Translations under genes and position numbers: made by a program
Assembly: GCA_964565775.1 (NCBI GenBank)
Contig: CAZMGB010000021.1
Coordinates: forward strand, 1 to 56,541
From: CAZMGB01 sp964565775
Lineage (GTDB): Bacteria; Chloroflexota; Dehalococcoidia; DSTF01; JALHUB01
Reading direction: 5' to 3'
Length of the DNA stretch: 56,541 nt
Notes under the pieces: model-generated
Seen by the model: the letters and a program-made list of their open reading frames with translations, nothing else
Told to the model about the DNA's origin: nothing
Database searches by the model: none
In this document: positions 41,840-52,912 of the stretch, piece by piece
Layout of the letters: the number at the start of each line of letters is the position of its first letter
Numbering within the stretch: position 1 is the stretch's first letter

Positions 41840-42901
41840 TTGACCAATCCCTTATCCGCCCTGCTAGGCCTCTTCTCACATGACATCGGTATTGACCTGG
41901 GTACAGCGAACACCCTCGTCATGGTCAAGGGTCGCGGTATCGTCATCGACGAGCCCTCGGTGGTCGCGGTGGACAAGATATCGAAGAAGATCCTGGCCAT
42001 CGGCGCCGAGGCCAAGCGCATGGTCGGTCGCACGCCGGCCAACATCGTCGCCGTCCGCCCCCTCAAGGACGGCGTCATCTCGGACTTCGACGTCACCGAG
42101 CGGATGCTCCAATACTTCATCCGGGCGGTACACGACCGCTTCGGCTTCGGCATCCCCCGGCCGCGCGTCGTCATCGGCATCCCCAGCGGCGTCACTGAGG
42201 TCGAGAAGCGGGCCGTCCACGAGGCCGCGCTCAACGCCGGCGCCCGCTCCGCCTACCTGCTGGAGGAGCCCATGGCCGCCGCCATCGGCGCCGGTCTTGC
42301 CATCATGGAGCCCAACGGGTGTATGATCGTCGACGTTGGCGGCGGCACCACGGAGGTGGCCGTCATCGCCCTCGGCGGCGTTGTTGTGAGCACGTCGATC
42401 CGCATCGCCGGTGACGAGATGGACCAGGAGATCATCGCCTACGCCCGCCAGGTCCACAACATGCTCATCGGCGAGCGCATGGCCGAGGACATCAAGATCG
42501 AGGCCGGCTCCGGCTATCCCCTGGATGAGGAGTGGTCGGTGGAGATACGCGGGCGTGACCTGGCGACGGGCCTGCCCAAGTCAGTAGAGGTCAGCACCGT
42601 CGAGCTGCGGGACGCCCTCTCGGGCTCCATCAACGCCATCGTCGACACTGTGCGCTCGGCCATCGAGGTGACGCCACCGGAGCTCGTCTCCGACCTCATG
42701 TACCGGGGCATCGCTCTCGTCGGAGGCGGTGCCCTCTTGCGCGGGCTCGACCGCCGCATCGCCCAGGAGACCAAGTTCCCCGTCTACGTCGCCGAGGATC
42801 CCCTCACCTGTGTGGTGCGAGGCACCGGAGAGGTCCTGGAAGAGGCAGGGATGCTGGCGAAGGTGCAGTCCAGGCTGGCAACGCGAAAGCCCCCTCGCTA
42901 G
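41840..42901 (+). CDS. mreB: Rod-shape determining protein MreB
   Basis: TTG 41840 follows GGGAGG by a normal distance and gives a 353-residue actin-like protein: HDIGIDLGTANTLVMVKGRGI (phosphate 1), VVIGIPSGVTEVEKRAV, EEPMAAAIGAGL, VDVGGGTTEVAVIALGG (phosphate 2) and IALVGGGALLRGLD. It polymerises at the membrane to direct cell-wall synthesis. Heads the operon mreB-mreC-mreD-mrdA-rodA, implying a rod-shaped cell that makes peptidoglycan. Confidence 0.96.
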   Translation: MTNPLSALLGLFSHDIGIDLGTANTLVMVKGRGIVIDEPSVVAVDKISKKILAIGAEAKRMVGRTPANIVAVRPLKDGVISDFDVTERMLQYFIRAVHDRFGFGIPRPRVVIGIPSGVTEVEKRAVHEAALNAGARSAYLLEEPMAAAIGAGLAIMEPNGCMIVDVGGGTTEVAVIALGGVVVSTSIRIAGDEMDQEIIAYARQVHNMLIGERMAEDIKIEAGSGYPLDEEWSVEIRGRDLATGLPKSVEVSTVELRDALSGSINAIVDTVRSAIEVTPPELVSDLMYRGIALVGGGALLRGLDRRIAQETKFPVYVAEDPLTCVVRGTGEVLEEAGMLAKVQSRLATRKPPR

Positions 42902-42988
42902 GGCAGACCCCGCGCCCGGTCCTGCGATCCCCCGAACAGCCACGACGTTGCGGCAGCCACGCATCCCACAGACGAGAAGGAGTGCAGC

Positions 42989-43813
42989 ATGACCTCGCGC
43001 ACCGTGCTGTGGACGCTCACCATGGTCGTGGTCGGCACACTCCTCATTCTCCTCTCTCGGGCCGGATTCCTCGCTCCCGTGGAGAACGCCGCCCTCTTCG
43101 TCGTGTCGCCCGCGCAGCGAGCCCTCACGACCACCGTCAAGCCGGTGGACGACTTCTTCGACAATATCGGCGAGGCCGATAACCTCAGACAGGAAAACGA
43201 GCGACTACGCACTGAGAACGAGCAGCTCACCGCCGAAATCGCCCGCCTCCAGGAGGGCGAGAGCAAGCTAACGGAGCTGCGCAAGCTGCTCCAGCTCAAG
43301 GAGACACAGCCGCAGGAGGAGTTCCTGGCGGCGAACGTCTTCGCCCGCGAACCGAGTAACCTGAAGGAGATGGTCGCCATCGACCGCGGCAAGCAGGACG
43401 GGGTGAAGGAAGACATGGTGGTGCTCACGGAGGGCGGCACGCTGGTGGGCACCGTCACCAAGGTCCTTGATGATTACTCCTGGGTCACGTTCATCACCGA
43501 TCCGAACAGCGCCGTCAGCGCCATGATCCAGGGCAGCAGAGCCCAGGGTATCGTGGCCGGCAGCTACAGTGGTCGCCTGACGATGGAGTTTCTGCGCCAG
43601 GCGGAGCAGGTCAAGGAGGGCGACACCGTTGTCACGTCGGGCGTGGGCGGCGGCTTCCCGCCGGGCCTGGTGATCGGGACGGTGGCCTCCCTCGGAAGCG
43701 TCCGCCAGGAGCTCTTCAAGGACGTGACGGTGGAGCCGCTGGCCCGCTTCAGCGACCTGGAGACGGTGCTCATCCTGACCAGCTTCAGCCCGCGCCACCT
43801 GGAGCCGCCGTGA
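42989..43813 (+). CDS. mreC: Rod-shape determining protein MreC
   Basis: A 274-residue protein: one membrane helix (LWTLTMVVVGTLLILLSRA), a coiled coil (EADNLRQENERLRTENEQL) and two beta domains (VAIDRGKQDGVKEDMVVL, VVTSGVGGGFPPGLVIGTV). It scaffolds MreB to the wall enzymes. It is 87 bases after mreB, and its stop overlaps the mreD start. Confidence 0.93.
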   Translation: MTSRTVLWTLTMVVVGTLLILLSRAGFLAPVENAALFVVSPAQRALTTTVKPVDDFFDNIGEADNLRQENERLRTENEQLTAEIARLQEGESKLTELRKLLQLKETQPQEEFLAANVFAREPSNLKEMVAIDRGKQDGVKEDMVVLTEGGTLVGTVTKVLDDYSWVTFITDPNSAVSAMIQGSRAQGIVAGSYSGRLTMEFLRQAEQVKEGDTVVTSGVGGGFPPGLVIGTVASLGSVRQELFKDVTVEPLARFSDLETVLILTSFSPRHLEPP

Positions 43814-44307
43814 GGTACTACCTGGCTGCCGCCGTGCTCCTCATGGCCGTCATCCTGCAGACGAGCGTCGTGCCAGCGTTTTCCCTCCTCGGCGCCCATC
43901 CTAACGTGGTCCTCGTTCTGGCGGTCTGCTGGGCCATGGTGCGGGGCCAGGGGGAGGCGCTGGTGGTAGTGCCGATGGCGGGCATCGGGCTCGGGCTCGT
44001 CGACGGCCAGCCGGTGGGGGCGGCGCTGCTGGCGCTCATCCCAGTCGTGCTGCTGGCCGAACTAAAGGAGACGCACATCGTCGAGGGCGATTTTCTGCTG
44101 GCCCTGGGCACAATCGTCGTCGCTACGCTAGCATACGAAACCGTCTTTCTGGTAACCTTATGGCTAGCCGGCGAAACCGTACACTGGTGGGATAGCTTCA
44201 GCCGGATGATCGTTCCCACGGCCATCGTGAACACGCTGCTCATGCCGCCGCTCTATGGCCTGATGTGGCTGTCCAGTAGCGACCTCCGCAGAGCCAGAAG
44301 CTTCTAA
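43810..44307 (+). CDS. mreD: Rod-shape determining protein MreD
   Basis: A 165-residue membrane protein, GTG start overlapping the mreC TGA. About five hydrophobic segments (AVLLMAVILQTSVVPAFSLL, VVLVLAVCWAMV, VGAALLALIPVVLLAEL). Low sequence conservation is normal for the family, so position in the operon carries much of the call. Confidence 0.88.
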   Translation: MRYYLAAAVLLMAVILQTSVVPAFSLLGAHPNVVLVLAVCWAMVRGQGEALVVVPMAGIGLGLVDGQPVGAALLALIPVVLLAELKETHIVEGDFLLALGTIVVATLAYETVFLVTLWLAGETVHWWDSFSRMIVPTAIVNTLLMPPLYGLMWLSSSDLRRARSF

Positions 44308-44353
44308 GGGCCGCCAGCCGGGCTGCCGTCGCGGCTGCTCCCGCCGAACAAGC

Positions 44354-46279
44354 ATGAGACTCTCCAAGAACTATCGACGATGGCGTTCTTCTCGCAAGCG
44401 AGAGGTCCCCAGCGAATCGCAGGTCCTGCGACAGAAGTTCTTCTTCGTCCGGCTGCTCGTAGTCACTCTCTTCGCCATACTGGCGCTCCAGCTCGTGCGA
44501 ATGCAGATCGTGCAGGGTGGGGAGTATCGCCTGCGAGCGGAGAACAACCGCCTGCGCGAGGTGCCGATAACTGCGTCGCGCGGCCTCATCTATGACCGCT
44601 ACGGCACCCTCTTGGTCGAAAACGTCCCCAGCTTCTCGGCCGCCGTCGTGCCCGCCGACCTTCCCCGCGAAGACCAGGGGCGTGTCCTCGACGAGCTGGC
44701 CACCCTGTTGGATGTTCCCGCTACCAAGATGGCCCTCGATATCGACGCCCAGCGAGAGGGTCAGGACCCCTTCAGCCCCGTGGTCCTCAAGCGAGACCTC
44801 AGCCAGGAGACGGCGTTCGCCCTGCGGGAGATGCAGTCGGACCTGCCGGGCGTGACGGTGCTGGCGGAGCCCGTCCGCAACTACCCGGCCGGGCCCCTGA
44901 TGGGGCAGATCCTGGGCTATGTGGGGACGATAGACGAGACTGAATACGCGGACCTGCGCAAGGACGGCTATCTCCTGAACGACCGGATAGGGAAGACAGG
45001 CGTGGAGTCTACGTACGAGTCCGTCCTGAGGGGCGCGCCCGGCCGCAAGCAGGTGGAGATCGACGCCCGCGGCGCTGAGGTGCGGACCCTGAAGTCGACA
45101 GCGGCCAAGCCGGGCGAGAGTCTCGTCCTCACGATCGACCTCGACCTCCAGAAGAAGACCTCGGAGCTGCTCCAGGCAGCCATGGCACAGGGGGGCTCCA
45201 AGGACGGCACAGTGGTGGTGATGGACGTTCACACCGGCGAGGTCCTCGCCATGGTCTCGCTGCCCTCCTACGATGACAACCTCTTCTCCGGAAGCCTCAG
45301 CGACGAAGACTTTCAGCGCCTCCTGAACGACCCGGGCAAGCCCCTGGTGAACCACGCGGTGTCGGAGATGTACCCGCCCGGCAGCACCTTCAAGCAAGTA
45401 ACGGGGGTGGCCGCCCTCGCCGAGGGCATCGCCAACCCGAGCACAACTATCACCAGTCACGGCTACATCACGGTCCCCAACCAGTACGACCCCAGCGTCG
45501 TCTACGTCTACCGGGACTGGGCCGCGTTGGGCACCCTCGACTTCTACGGCGGCGTGGCGATGTCGTCTGACGTCTACTTCTACTACCTCGCCGGCGGCTA
45601 CTATGAAAACGGCCGCGAGATCTTCCGGGGCCTGGACGCTGACAACCTCGCCCGCTACACGCGCGCCTTCGGCCTGGGCGCCCCCACCGGCATCGACCTG
45701 CCGGGCGAGTCGGCGGGGCTGGTACCGGACCCCGCCTGGAAAGAGGCCACGCTCGGCGAACCGTGGGTCATCGGTGACACGTACCAGTTCGGCATCGGCC
45801 AGGGTTTCCTGGCTGCGACGCCCCTCCAGATGGTGAACGTCTCCGCCACCATCGCCAACGGGGGCGACGTTCTCGTCCCGCGCGTCGTGCGAGAGATCGT
45901 AAGCGCCAGCGGCAAGGTGCTGGTGCCTTTCCAGCGCACGGTCCGCCGTCACCTCGATGTGGACCCCTCCGACCTCAGCGTCTTCCGGGAGGCTATGCGG
46001 CAGGCGGTCTCCTGGGGGACGGCCGAACGCGCTGCCGTCCCAGGCGTCTCCGTGGCCGGCAAGACGGGCACAGCCGAGTTCGGCCCCGCACTAGCCGGCG
46101 GCGAGCACGAAAGCCATGCCTGGTTCACCGGCTTCGCTCCGTCCGAGAACCCGCAGGTGGCGATCGTCGTCTTCCTCGAGAAGGGGAACGGCGCCCTGGA
46201 CGCCGCACCGCTGGCATCTCAGATTCTGGACTACTACTTCCACCGCCATAGCCTGGCCGAGGCACCGGGGAGCCCATGA
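44354..46279 (+). CDS. mrdA: Penicillin-binding protein 2 (peptidoglycan transpeptidase)
   Basis: A 641-residue class B PBP: N-terminal membrane helix (FFFVRLLVVTLFAILALQLV), dimerisation domain (ITASRGLIYDRYGTLLVENV), transpeptidase motifs STFK near residue 345, SSD and KTGTAEFG near residue 574. It crosslinks lateral-wall peptidoglycan with RodA, encoded next. Confidence 0.94.
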   Translation: MRLSKNYRRWRSSRKREVPSESQVLRQKFFFVRLLVVTLFAILALQLVRMQIVQGGEYRLRAENNRLREVPITASRGLIYDRYGTLLVENVPSFSAAVVPADLPREDQGRVLDELATLLDVPATKMALDIDAQREGQDPFSPVVLKRDLSQETAFALREMQSDLPGVTVLAEPVRNYPAGPLMGQILGYVGTIDETEYADLRKDGYLLNDRIGKTGVESTYESVLRGAPGRKQVEIDARGAEVRTLKSTAAKPGESLVLTIDLDLQKKTSELLQAAMAQGGSKDGTVVVMDVHTGEVLAMVSLPSYDDNLFSGSLSDEDFQRLLNDPGKPLVNHAVSEMYPPGSTFKQVTGVAALAEGIANPSTTITSHGYITVPNQYDPSVVYVYRDWAALGTLDFYGGVAMSSDVYFYYLAGGYYENGREIFRGLDADNLARYTRAFGLGAPTGIDLPGESAGLVPDPAWKEATLGEPWVIGDTYQFGIGQGFLAATPLQMVNVSATIANGGDVLVPRVVREIVSASGKVLVPFQRTVRRHLDVDPSDLSVFREAMRQAVSWGTAERAAVPGVSVAGKTGTAEFGPALAGGEHESHAWFTGFAPSENPQVAIVVFLEKGNGALDAAPLASQILDYYFHRHSLAEAPGSP

Positions 46280-47394
46280 GGCTAAAGAGTCTGCGCTACT
46301 TCGACTTCGTCCTGCTGGCGACGAGCCTGGCACTCGTGGCCTACGGCGCCGTACTCATCTACAGCGGCAGCCTCGCCAGCTACGGCAGCAACGCCGAGGT
46401 GCTCTCCCACCCCGTGGCGCGCCAGATCGGTTTCGCCGCCGTCGGCGTGGCTGCCATGGTCGTCATGTCGCGCCTCGATTATCGGGCCCTGGGGTACGCT
46501 GCCGTCGGCCTCTACGTCGCGGCCCTCGCCGCCCTCGCGTTCGTTCTCCTGGTGGGTGAGAGCGCCTACGGCTCCCGGCGCTGGATCGACGTGGGGGGCA
46601 CCTTGGTCCAGCCCTCGGAGGTAGCGAAGCTCGTTCTAATAGTCGCTCTGGCCAAGTACCTGGCCGACCGGCAGGACCAGATGGGGCGCCCGCGGGTCTT
46701 CCTGACCTCGCTGGCGATCGCGCTCGTGCCGGCGGCCCTGGTCTTTGCCGAGCCCGACCTCGGCTCGGCTGTGATCTTCGGCGCCATCTGGCTGGGGATG
46801 GTCATCATGGCGGGGGCCCGTTCCAGGCATGTCCTTACTTTGCTTGGCGGCGCGATCGTCTCCGTGCCGTTCGTGCTGCTGGCCGTCATGAGCGACTATC
46901 AGCGCGAGCGCCTGGCCCTCTTCCTCGACCCGGCGAAGGACTCGCTGGGCTCCGGCTTCAACATCCTCCAGTCGGAGATCAGCATAGGCTCCGGAGGGCT
47001 GCTGGGTCAGGGCCTCACCCACGGCACGCAGACGCAGCTCGACTACCTCCAAACACAAACCACCGACTACGTCTTCAGCGTATTGGGTGAAGAGCTGGGC
47101 CTGGTTGGGGCGCTCGTGCTGTTCGCCCTCTTCATCATCCTTCTCTTTCGGGTAATGCGGGTGGCCGGCATGTCGCGCGACCCGTTCGGCCGGTTGATGG
47201 CGACGGGCATCGTCATCTTCATTCTGTTCCAGGTCTTCATCAACGTGGGCGTCAACGTCCGCCTCATTCCCGTCACCGGCATTCCCCTGCCCTTCATCAG
47301 CCAGGGTGGCAGCTCTCTTCTCACCCTGTTCGTGGCGCTCGGGATATTACAGAGCATCCTTATGCGTCATCGTCAGGTCGATTTCTCCGCCTGA
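46276..47394 (+). CDS. rodA: Rod-shape protein RodA (SEDS glycosyltransferase)
   Basis: A 372-residue protein with about ten membrane helices. SEDS motifs: WIDVGGTLVQPSEVAKLVLIV, AEPDLGSAVIFGAIW, QTQTTDYVFSVLGEELGLVG (catalytic Asp region) and PLPFISQGGSSLLT. The start overlaps the mrdA stop (ATGA). It polymerises lipid II glycan strands. Confidence 0.94.
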   Translation: MRLKSLRYFDFVLLATSLALVAYGAVLIYSGSLASYGSNAEVLSHPVARQIGFAAVGVAAMVVMSRLDYRALGYAAVGLYVAALAALAFVLLVGESAYGSRRWIDVGGTLVQPSEVAKLVLIVALAKYLADRQDQMGRPRVFLTSLAIALVPAALVFAEPDLGSAVIFGAIWLGMVIMAGARSRHVLTLLGGAIVSVPFVLLAVMSDYQRERLALFLDPAKDSLGSGFNILQSEISIGSGGLLGQGLTHGTQTQLDYLQTQTTDYVFSVLGEELGLVGALVLFALFIILLFRVMRVAGMSRDPFGRLMATGIVIFILFQVFINVGVNVRLIPVTGIPLPFISQGGSSLLTLFVALGILQSILMRHRQVDFSA

Positions 47395-47527
47395 CGCGGC
47401 GCCCCGGGCGAGACCGGCGGCGCGACTATGAAGCAAACGGCCCTTGCGTCGAGGATACCCAGTCGTTTAACTTGATGGTGCCCCGAGCCGCAAGGAGCGT
47501 AGGTCAGAGCAAAGGTAGGTACCGGAT

Positions 47528-48766
47528 ATGCGAAGGGTCGCCATAGTCGGAGCGGGAATGACTCGGTTCGGGAAGTACCTGGACCGGGGCATGAAGGACC
47601 TGGGGCGCGAGGCCGTGGACGCAGCCCTCGAGGCCGCCGGCATGGACAAGTCGGACATCGAGGCGGCCGTGGTGGGGAACGCCGCGGCGGGACTGATTAC
47701 GGGCCAGGAGTGCGTGCGAGGCCAGGTAATCCTGCGGGAGATGGGAATCGGCGCCATCCCGATCGTCAACACCGAGAACGCCTGCGCCAGCTCGTCGACG
47801 GCCTTCCACCTGGCCTGGCTCTACGTCGCCTCGGGCATGTACGACGTGGCCCTGGCCCTCGGCATCGAGAAGCTCTACCACGAGGACAAGCAGCGTTCCT
47901 TCGCCGCCATCGGCGCCGCCGTCGACGTGGACCTGGTGCGCGAGATCATGGCGCGTGCGGCGCAGGAAGCGCAGTCGAAGGCCCCGAAGGCAGAAGGCGA
48001 GGGTTCAGGGGGAGGCGCCGGGAAGTCGCGCAGCATGTTCATGGACCTCTACGCCGCCGTCGCCCGAAATCACATGCAGCGCTATGGCACGACCAAGGAG
48101 CAGTTCGCGCGGGTAGCGGTGAAGAACCACTACAACGGCAGCCTCAACCCGCACGCCCAGTATCGAGAGCGCTACACGCTCGAAGAGATTCTGGCCTCTC
48201 CCCTGGTGGCGGAGCCTCTCACCCGCCTCATGTGCTCGCCCATCGGCGACGGCGCCGCCGCCGCCGTACTCTGCAGCGAAGAGAAGGCCCGCCAGTATAC
48301 GAGCAAGCCGGTGTTCGTACAGGCGTCCGTGCTGGGCTCCGGCAAGGACCACGGGCCCGGCGAGCCCGGTATCAGCGAGCGCGTGGCCCAGAGCGCCTAC
48401 GCGATCGCCGGCGTCGGGCCGCGCGACCTCGATCTGGCGGAGGTGCACGACGCCTCGGCGCCGGCCGAGATCGTCCTCTACGAAGAGCTCGGCTTCTGCG
48501 GCCCGGGCGAGGGCGGCTCCCTCATCGACAACGGCTTCACGGAGCTCACGGGCAAGCTGCCCGTGAACACGAGCGGCGGCCTCCTCGCCAAGGGACATCC
48601 CATCGGCGCGACCGGCGTCGCCCAGATCTACGAAATCTACTCGCAGCTCCGCGGCGAGGCCGGCGAGCGACAGGTTAAGGGAGCGAAAGTGGGGCTGTGC
48701 GAGAACGGTGGCGGCATGGTGCGCGGTGAGGCCGCCGCCACTGCGGTACATATCCTATCCACTTAA
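47528..48766 (+). CDS. Thiolase-family acetyltransferase (SCP-x/lipid-transfer type)
   Basis: A 412-residue protein: RRVAIVGAGMTRFGKYLDRG, nucleophile Cys in VNTENACASSSTAFHLAW, NTSGGLLAKGHPIGATGVAQ (His) and GLCENGGGM in place of the usual CxG second Cys motif. This matches the SCP-x-like thiolases that cleave branched or steroid 3-ketoacyl-CoA and are often paired with a DUF35 protein, which is absent here. The upstream 133 bases show no clear promoter. Confidence 0.87.
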   Translation: MRRVAIVGAGMTRFGKYLDRGMKDLGREAVDAALEAAGMDKSDIEAAVVGNAAAGLITGQECVRGQVILREMGIGAIPIVNTENACASSSTAFHLAWLYVASGMYDVALALGIEKLYHEDKQRSFAAIGAAVDVDLVREIMARAAQEAQSKAPKAEGEGSGGGAGKSRSMFMDLYAAVARNHMQRYGTTKEQFARVAVKNHYNGSLNPHAQYRERYTLEEILASPLVAEPLTRLMCSPIGDGAAAAVLCSEEKARQYTSKPVFVQASVLGSGKDHGPGEPGISERVAQSAYAIAGVGPRDLDLAEVHDASAPAEIVLYEELGFCGPGEGGSLIDNGFTELTGKLPVNTSGGLLAKGHPIGATGVAQIYEIYSQLRGEAGERQVKGAKVGLCENGGGMVRGEAAATAVHILST

Positions 48767-48795
48767 TAGTCACGCGGCCCGGAACCCCGCTTGGT

Positions 48796-48829
48796 GAAGC
48801 AGCCGAGGCCCGAAAGCCTCGGCTGCTTC
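48796..48829. terminator. Terminator between convergent genes
   Basis: A perfect 14-bp stem (48796-48809 with 48816-48829) and a six-base CCGAAA loop between the thiolase and the convergent glycosyltransferase. Confidence 0.75.
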
Positions 48830-48860
48830 TACGTCCGACGTGCTCATCCGGCGGACGCGG

Positions 48861-50237
48861 TCAACTGCGCTCGCCGTGGTTCTGCCGCGGGCCCGGTGGA
48901 ACCTCGACCTCGGAGCCACCCGAGGCATCGCCCGGCAGGCGCCGTCGCCAGCCGGCGGACCACAACGCCACGGGCACCGTCGCCGCCAGGAGCATCATGA
49001 TTGGCAGGACAGGGAGATGGAATCGCGGCTCCCCGAAGAAGACGGCGTGCACTGCAAACCACGGCACGAGCACCAGCAGCAACAGCAGACGCCGTCTGTC
49101 GCGCCAGGATGCCCAGAGCGGCATCCCCACCAAGGCCAGCGCCAGCATTCCGTAGTAGTAGGCGTCGACCATCGTCTCCATCCGCTCCCTGGTCTGCGGG
49201 ACGAGCCGCGCCCGGTCGAAGCTCTCGATCCAGAGAAGGCTGTCGGAGTCCGAGTGGAAGAGCCAGTAGACCTTTCGCACGGTAAGCCAGGGCTCCTGCT
49301 CCGGGTGGTGCGCGATGAATTCGAGGGCGCGCCGGAACCCGGTGCTGTTCAACGATAGCTCCTTCTCCGTCGTCAGCGTTCCCGGTTCGCCGAACTCTGC
49401 CCACAGCTCGTCGGGGAAGCGGAAGCGTCCCGCTGCCGGTTCGCTATGGCCGATATAGAGGTCGTAGCCCACGTTGGTCGCCAGCACGACCGGGGACTTG
49501 AGCGTGACGATGTTGCGGACCGTCCACGGCAGGACCAGGACCGCCGCCGCCACGAAAGCGATGCCCAACTTCGAGAGCTGCCTCCGCCAGCCGCCGGCAG
49601 CCAGCAGCCAGTACGCCAGCGCCACCAGAAGAAGGATGCTTGCCTGCGCCCGCACGAGCGTCGCCGCCCCGATCGCGAGCCCAAGCCCAATGAGCGGCAG
49701 GGGCCGGCGCCAGCTTGACTCCGGCGACACGACGAGAAGCAGCCAGACGATGGAGCTGAAGAGCAGCGTGAACATGATCTCGGAGAACAGTATGGGCGTC
49801 CAGAAGATGTGCCCGGGACAGAGGGCGAGCAGAAGGGCAGCGATGAGCCCCGTCCGCCGGCCGAAGACGGCGGCGCCGATGCCGTACGTGGGGAAAACCG
49901 TAAGGGCGCCAACGACGGCGTTGAACAGCTTGGCGATGGTAAGGCCGGAGCCGAACAGCACGTAGACGAAGCTCAGGGCCAGCGCGTATCCCGGCGGCCA
50001 GAACGCCGTCTGCTCTCCATTGTTGAGGACAAAGCCGTGGCCCGAAGCCAGGTTCCTGGCGACGGTGTCGTACCAGTCGGGATCAGAATCGGGAGGGGGG
50101 ACCGGCGCCACGGCCAGCACGAAGACGACGCGAAGAATGAGCGCCAGGAGGAAGATGAGGGCGAGCCAGAAAGGCAGCGGCAGCGCGGACACCAGCCGCC
50201 GCAGGGAGGACAGATCAGTACGGCCCCTAAGACGCAT
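48861..50237 (-). CDS. GT39/ArnT-like membrane glycosyltransferase
   Basis: A 458-residue protein with about ten membrane helices. The first periplasmic loop PPDSDPDWYDTVARNLASGHGF has the Asp residues of GT-C enzymes, followed by FWPPGYALALSFVYVLFGSG. C-terminal part HAVFFGEPRFHLPVLPIMMLL is typical of Dol-P-Man or undecaprenyl-linked sugar transferases. ATG 50237 is chosen; GTG 50300 would add a basic, non-conserved leader. Substrate is unknown. Confidence 0.78.
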   Translation of the reverse strand: MRLRGRTDLSSLRRLVSALPLPFWLALIFLLALILRVVFVLAVAPVPPPDSDPDWYDTVARNLASGHGFVLNNGEQTAFWPPGYALALSFVYVLFGSGLTIAKLFNAVVGALTVFPTYGIGAAVFGRRTGLIAALLLALCPGHIFWTPILFSEIMFTLLFSSIVWLLLVVSPESSWRRPLPLIGLGLAIGAATLVRAQASILLLVALAYWLLAAGGWRRQLSKLGIAFVAAAVLVLPWTVRNIVTLKSPVVLATNVGYDLYIGHSEPAAGRFRFPDELWAEFGEPGTLTTEKELSLNSTGFRRALEFIAHHPEQEPWLTVRKVYWLFHSDSDSLLWIESFDRARLVPQTRERMETMVDAYYYGMLALALVGMPLWASWRDRRRLLLLLVLVPWFAVHAVFFGEPRFHLPVLPIMMLLAATVPVALWSAGWRRRLPGDASGGSEVEVPPGPRQNHGERS

Positions 50238-50359
50238 GCCCGCCCGCCCAAGCCGTCGGCGCCGGCAGCGATGCCGGGACACGAATGCTGTTCGCCACAC
50301 AAAAGAAGGAGATCCCGAGGGATATCGTTCTGCCTCGACAAGTGCTCGGTGGCCGCGGT

Positions 50360-52822
<2,463 letters not shown>

Positions 52823-52912
52823 CAACAGCTCCTGTCGGCGTCCCTACCCACATTCCACGTTATCACGCTGCTTCCAAATAAGTCCAGGGCCATGTGCACT
52901 ATCGCCGCTCAC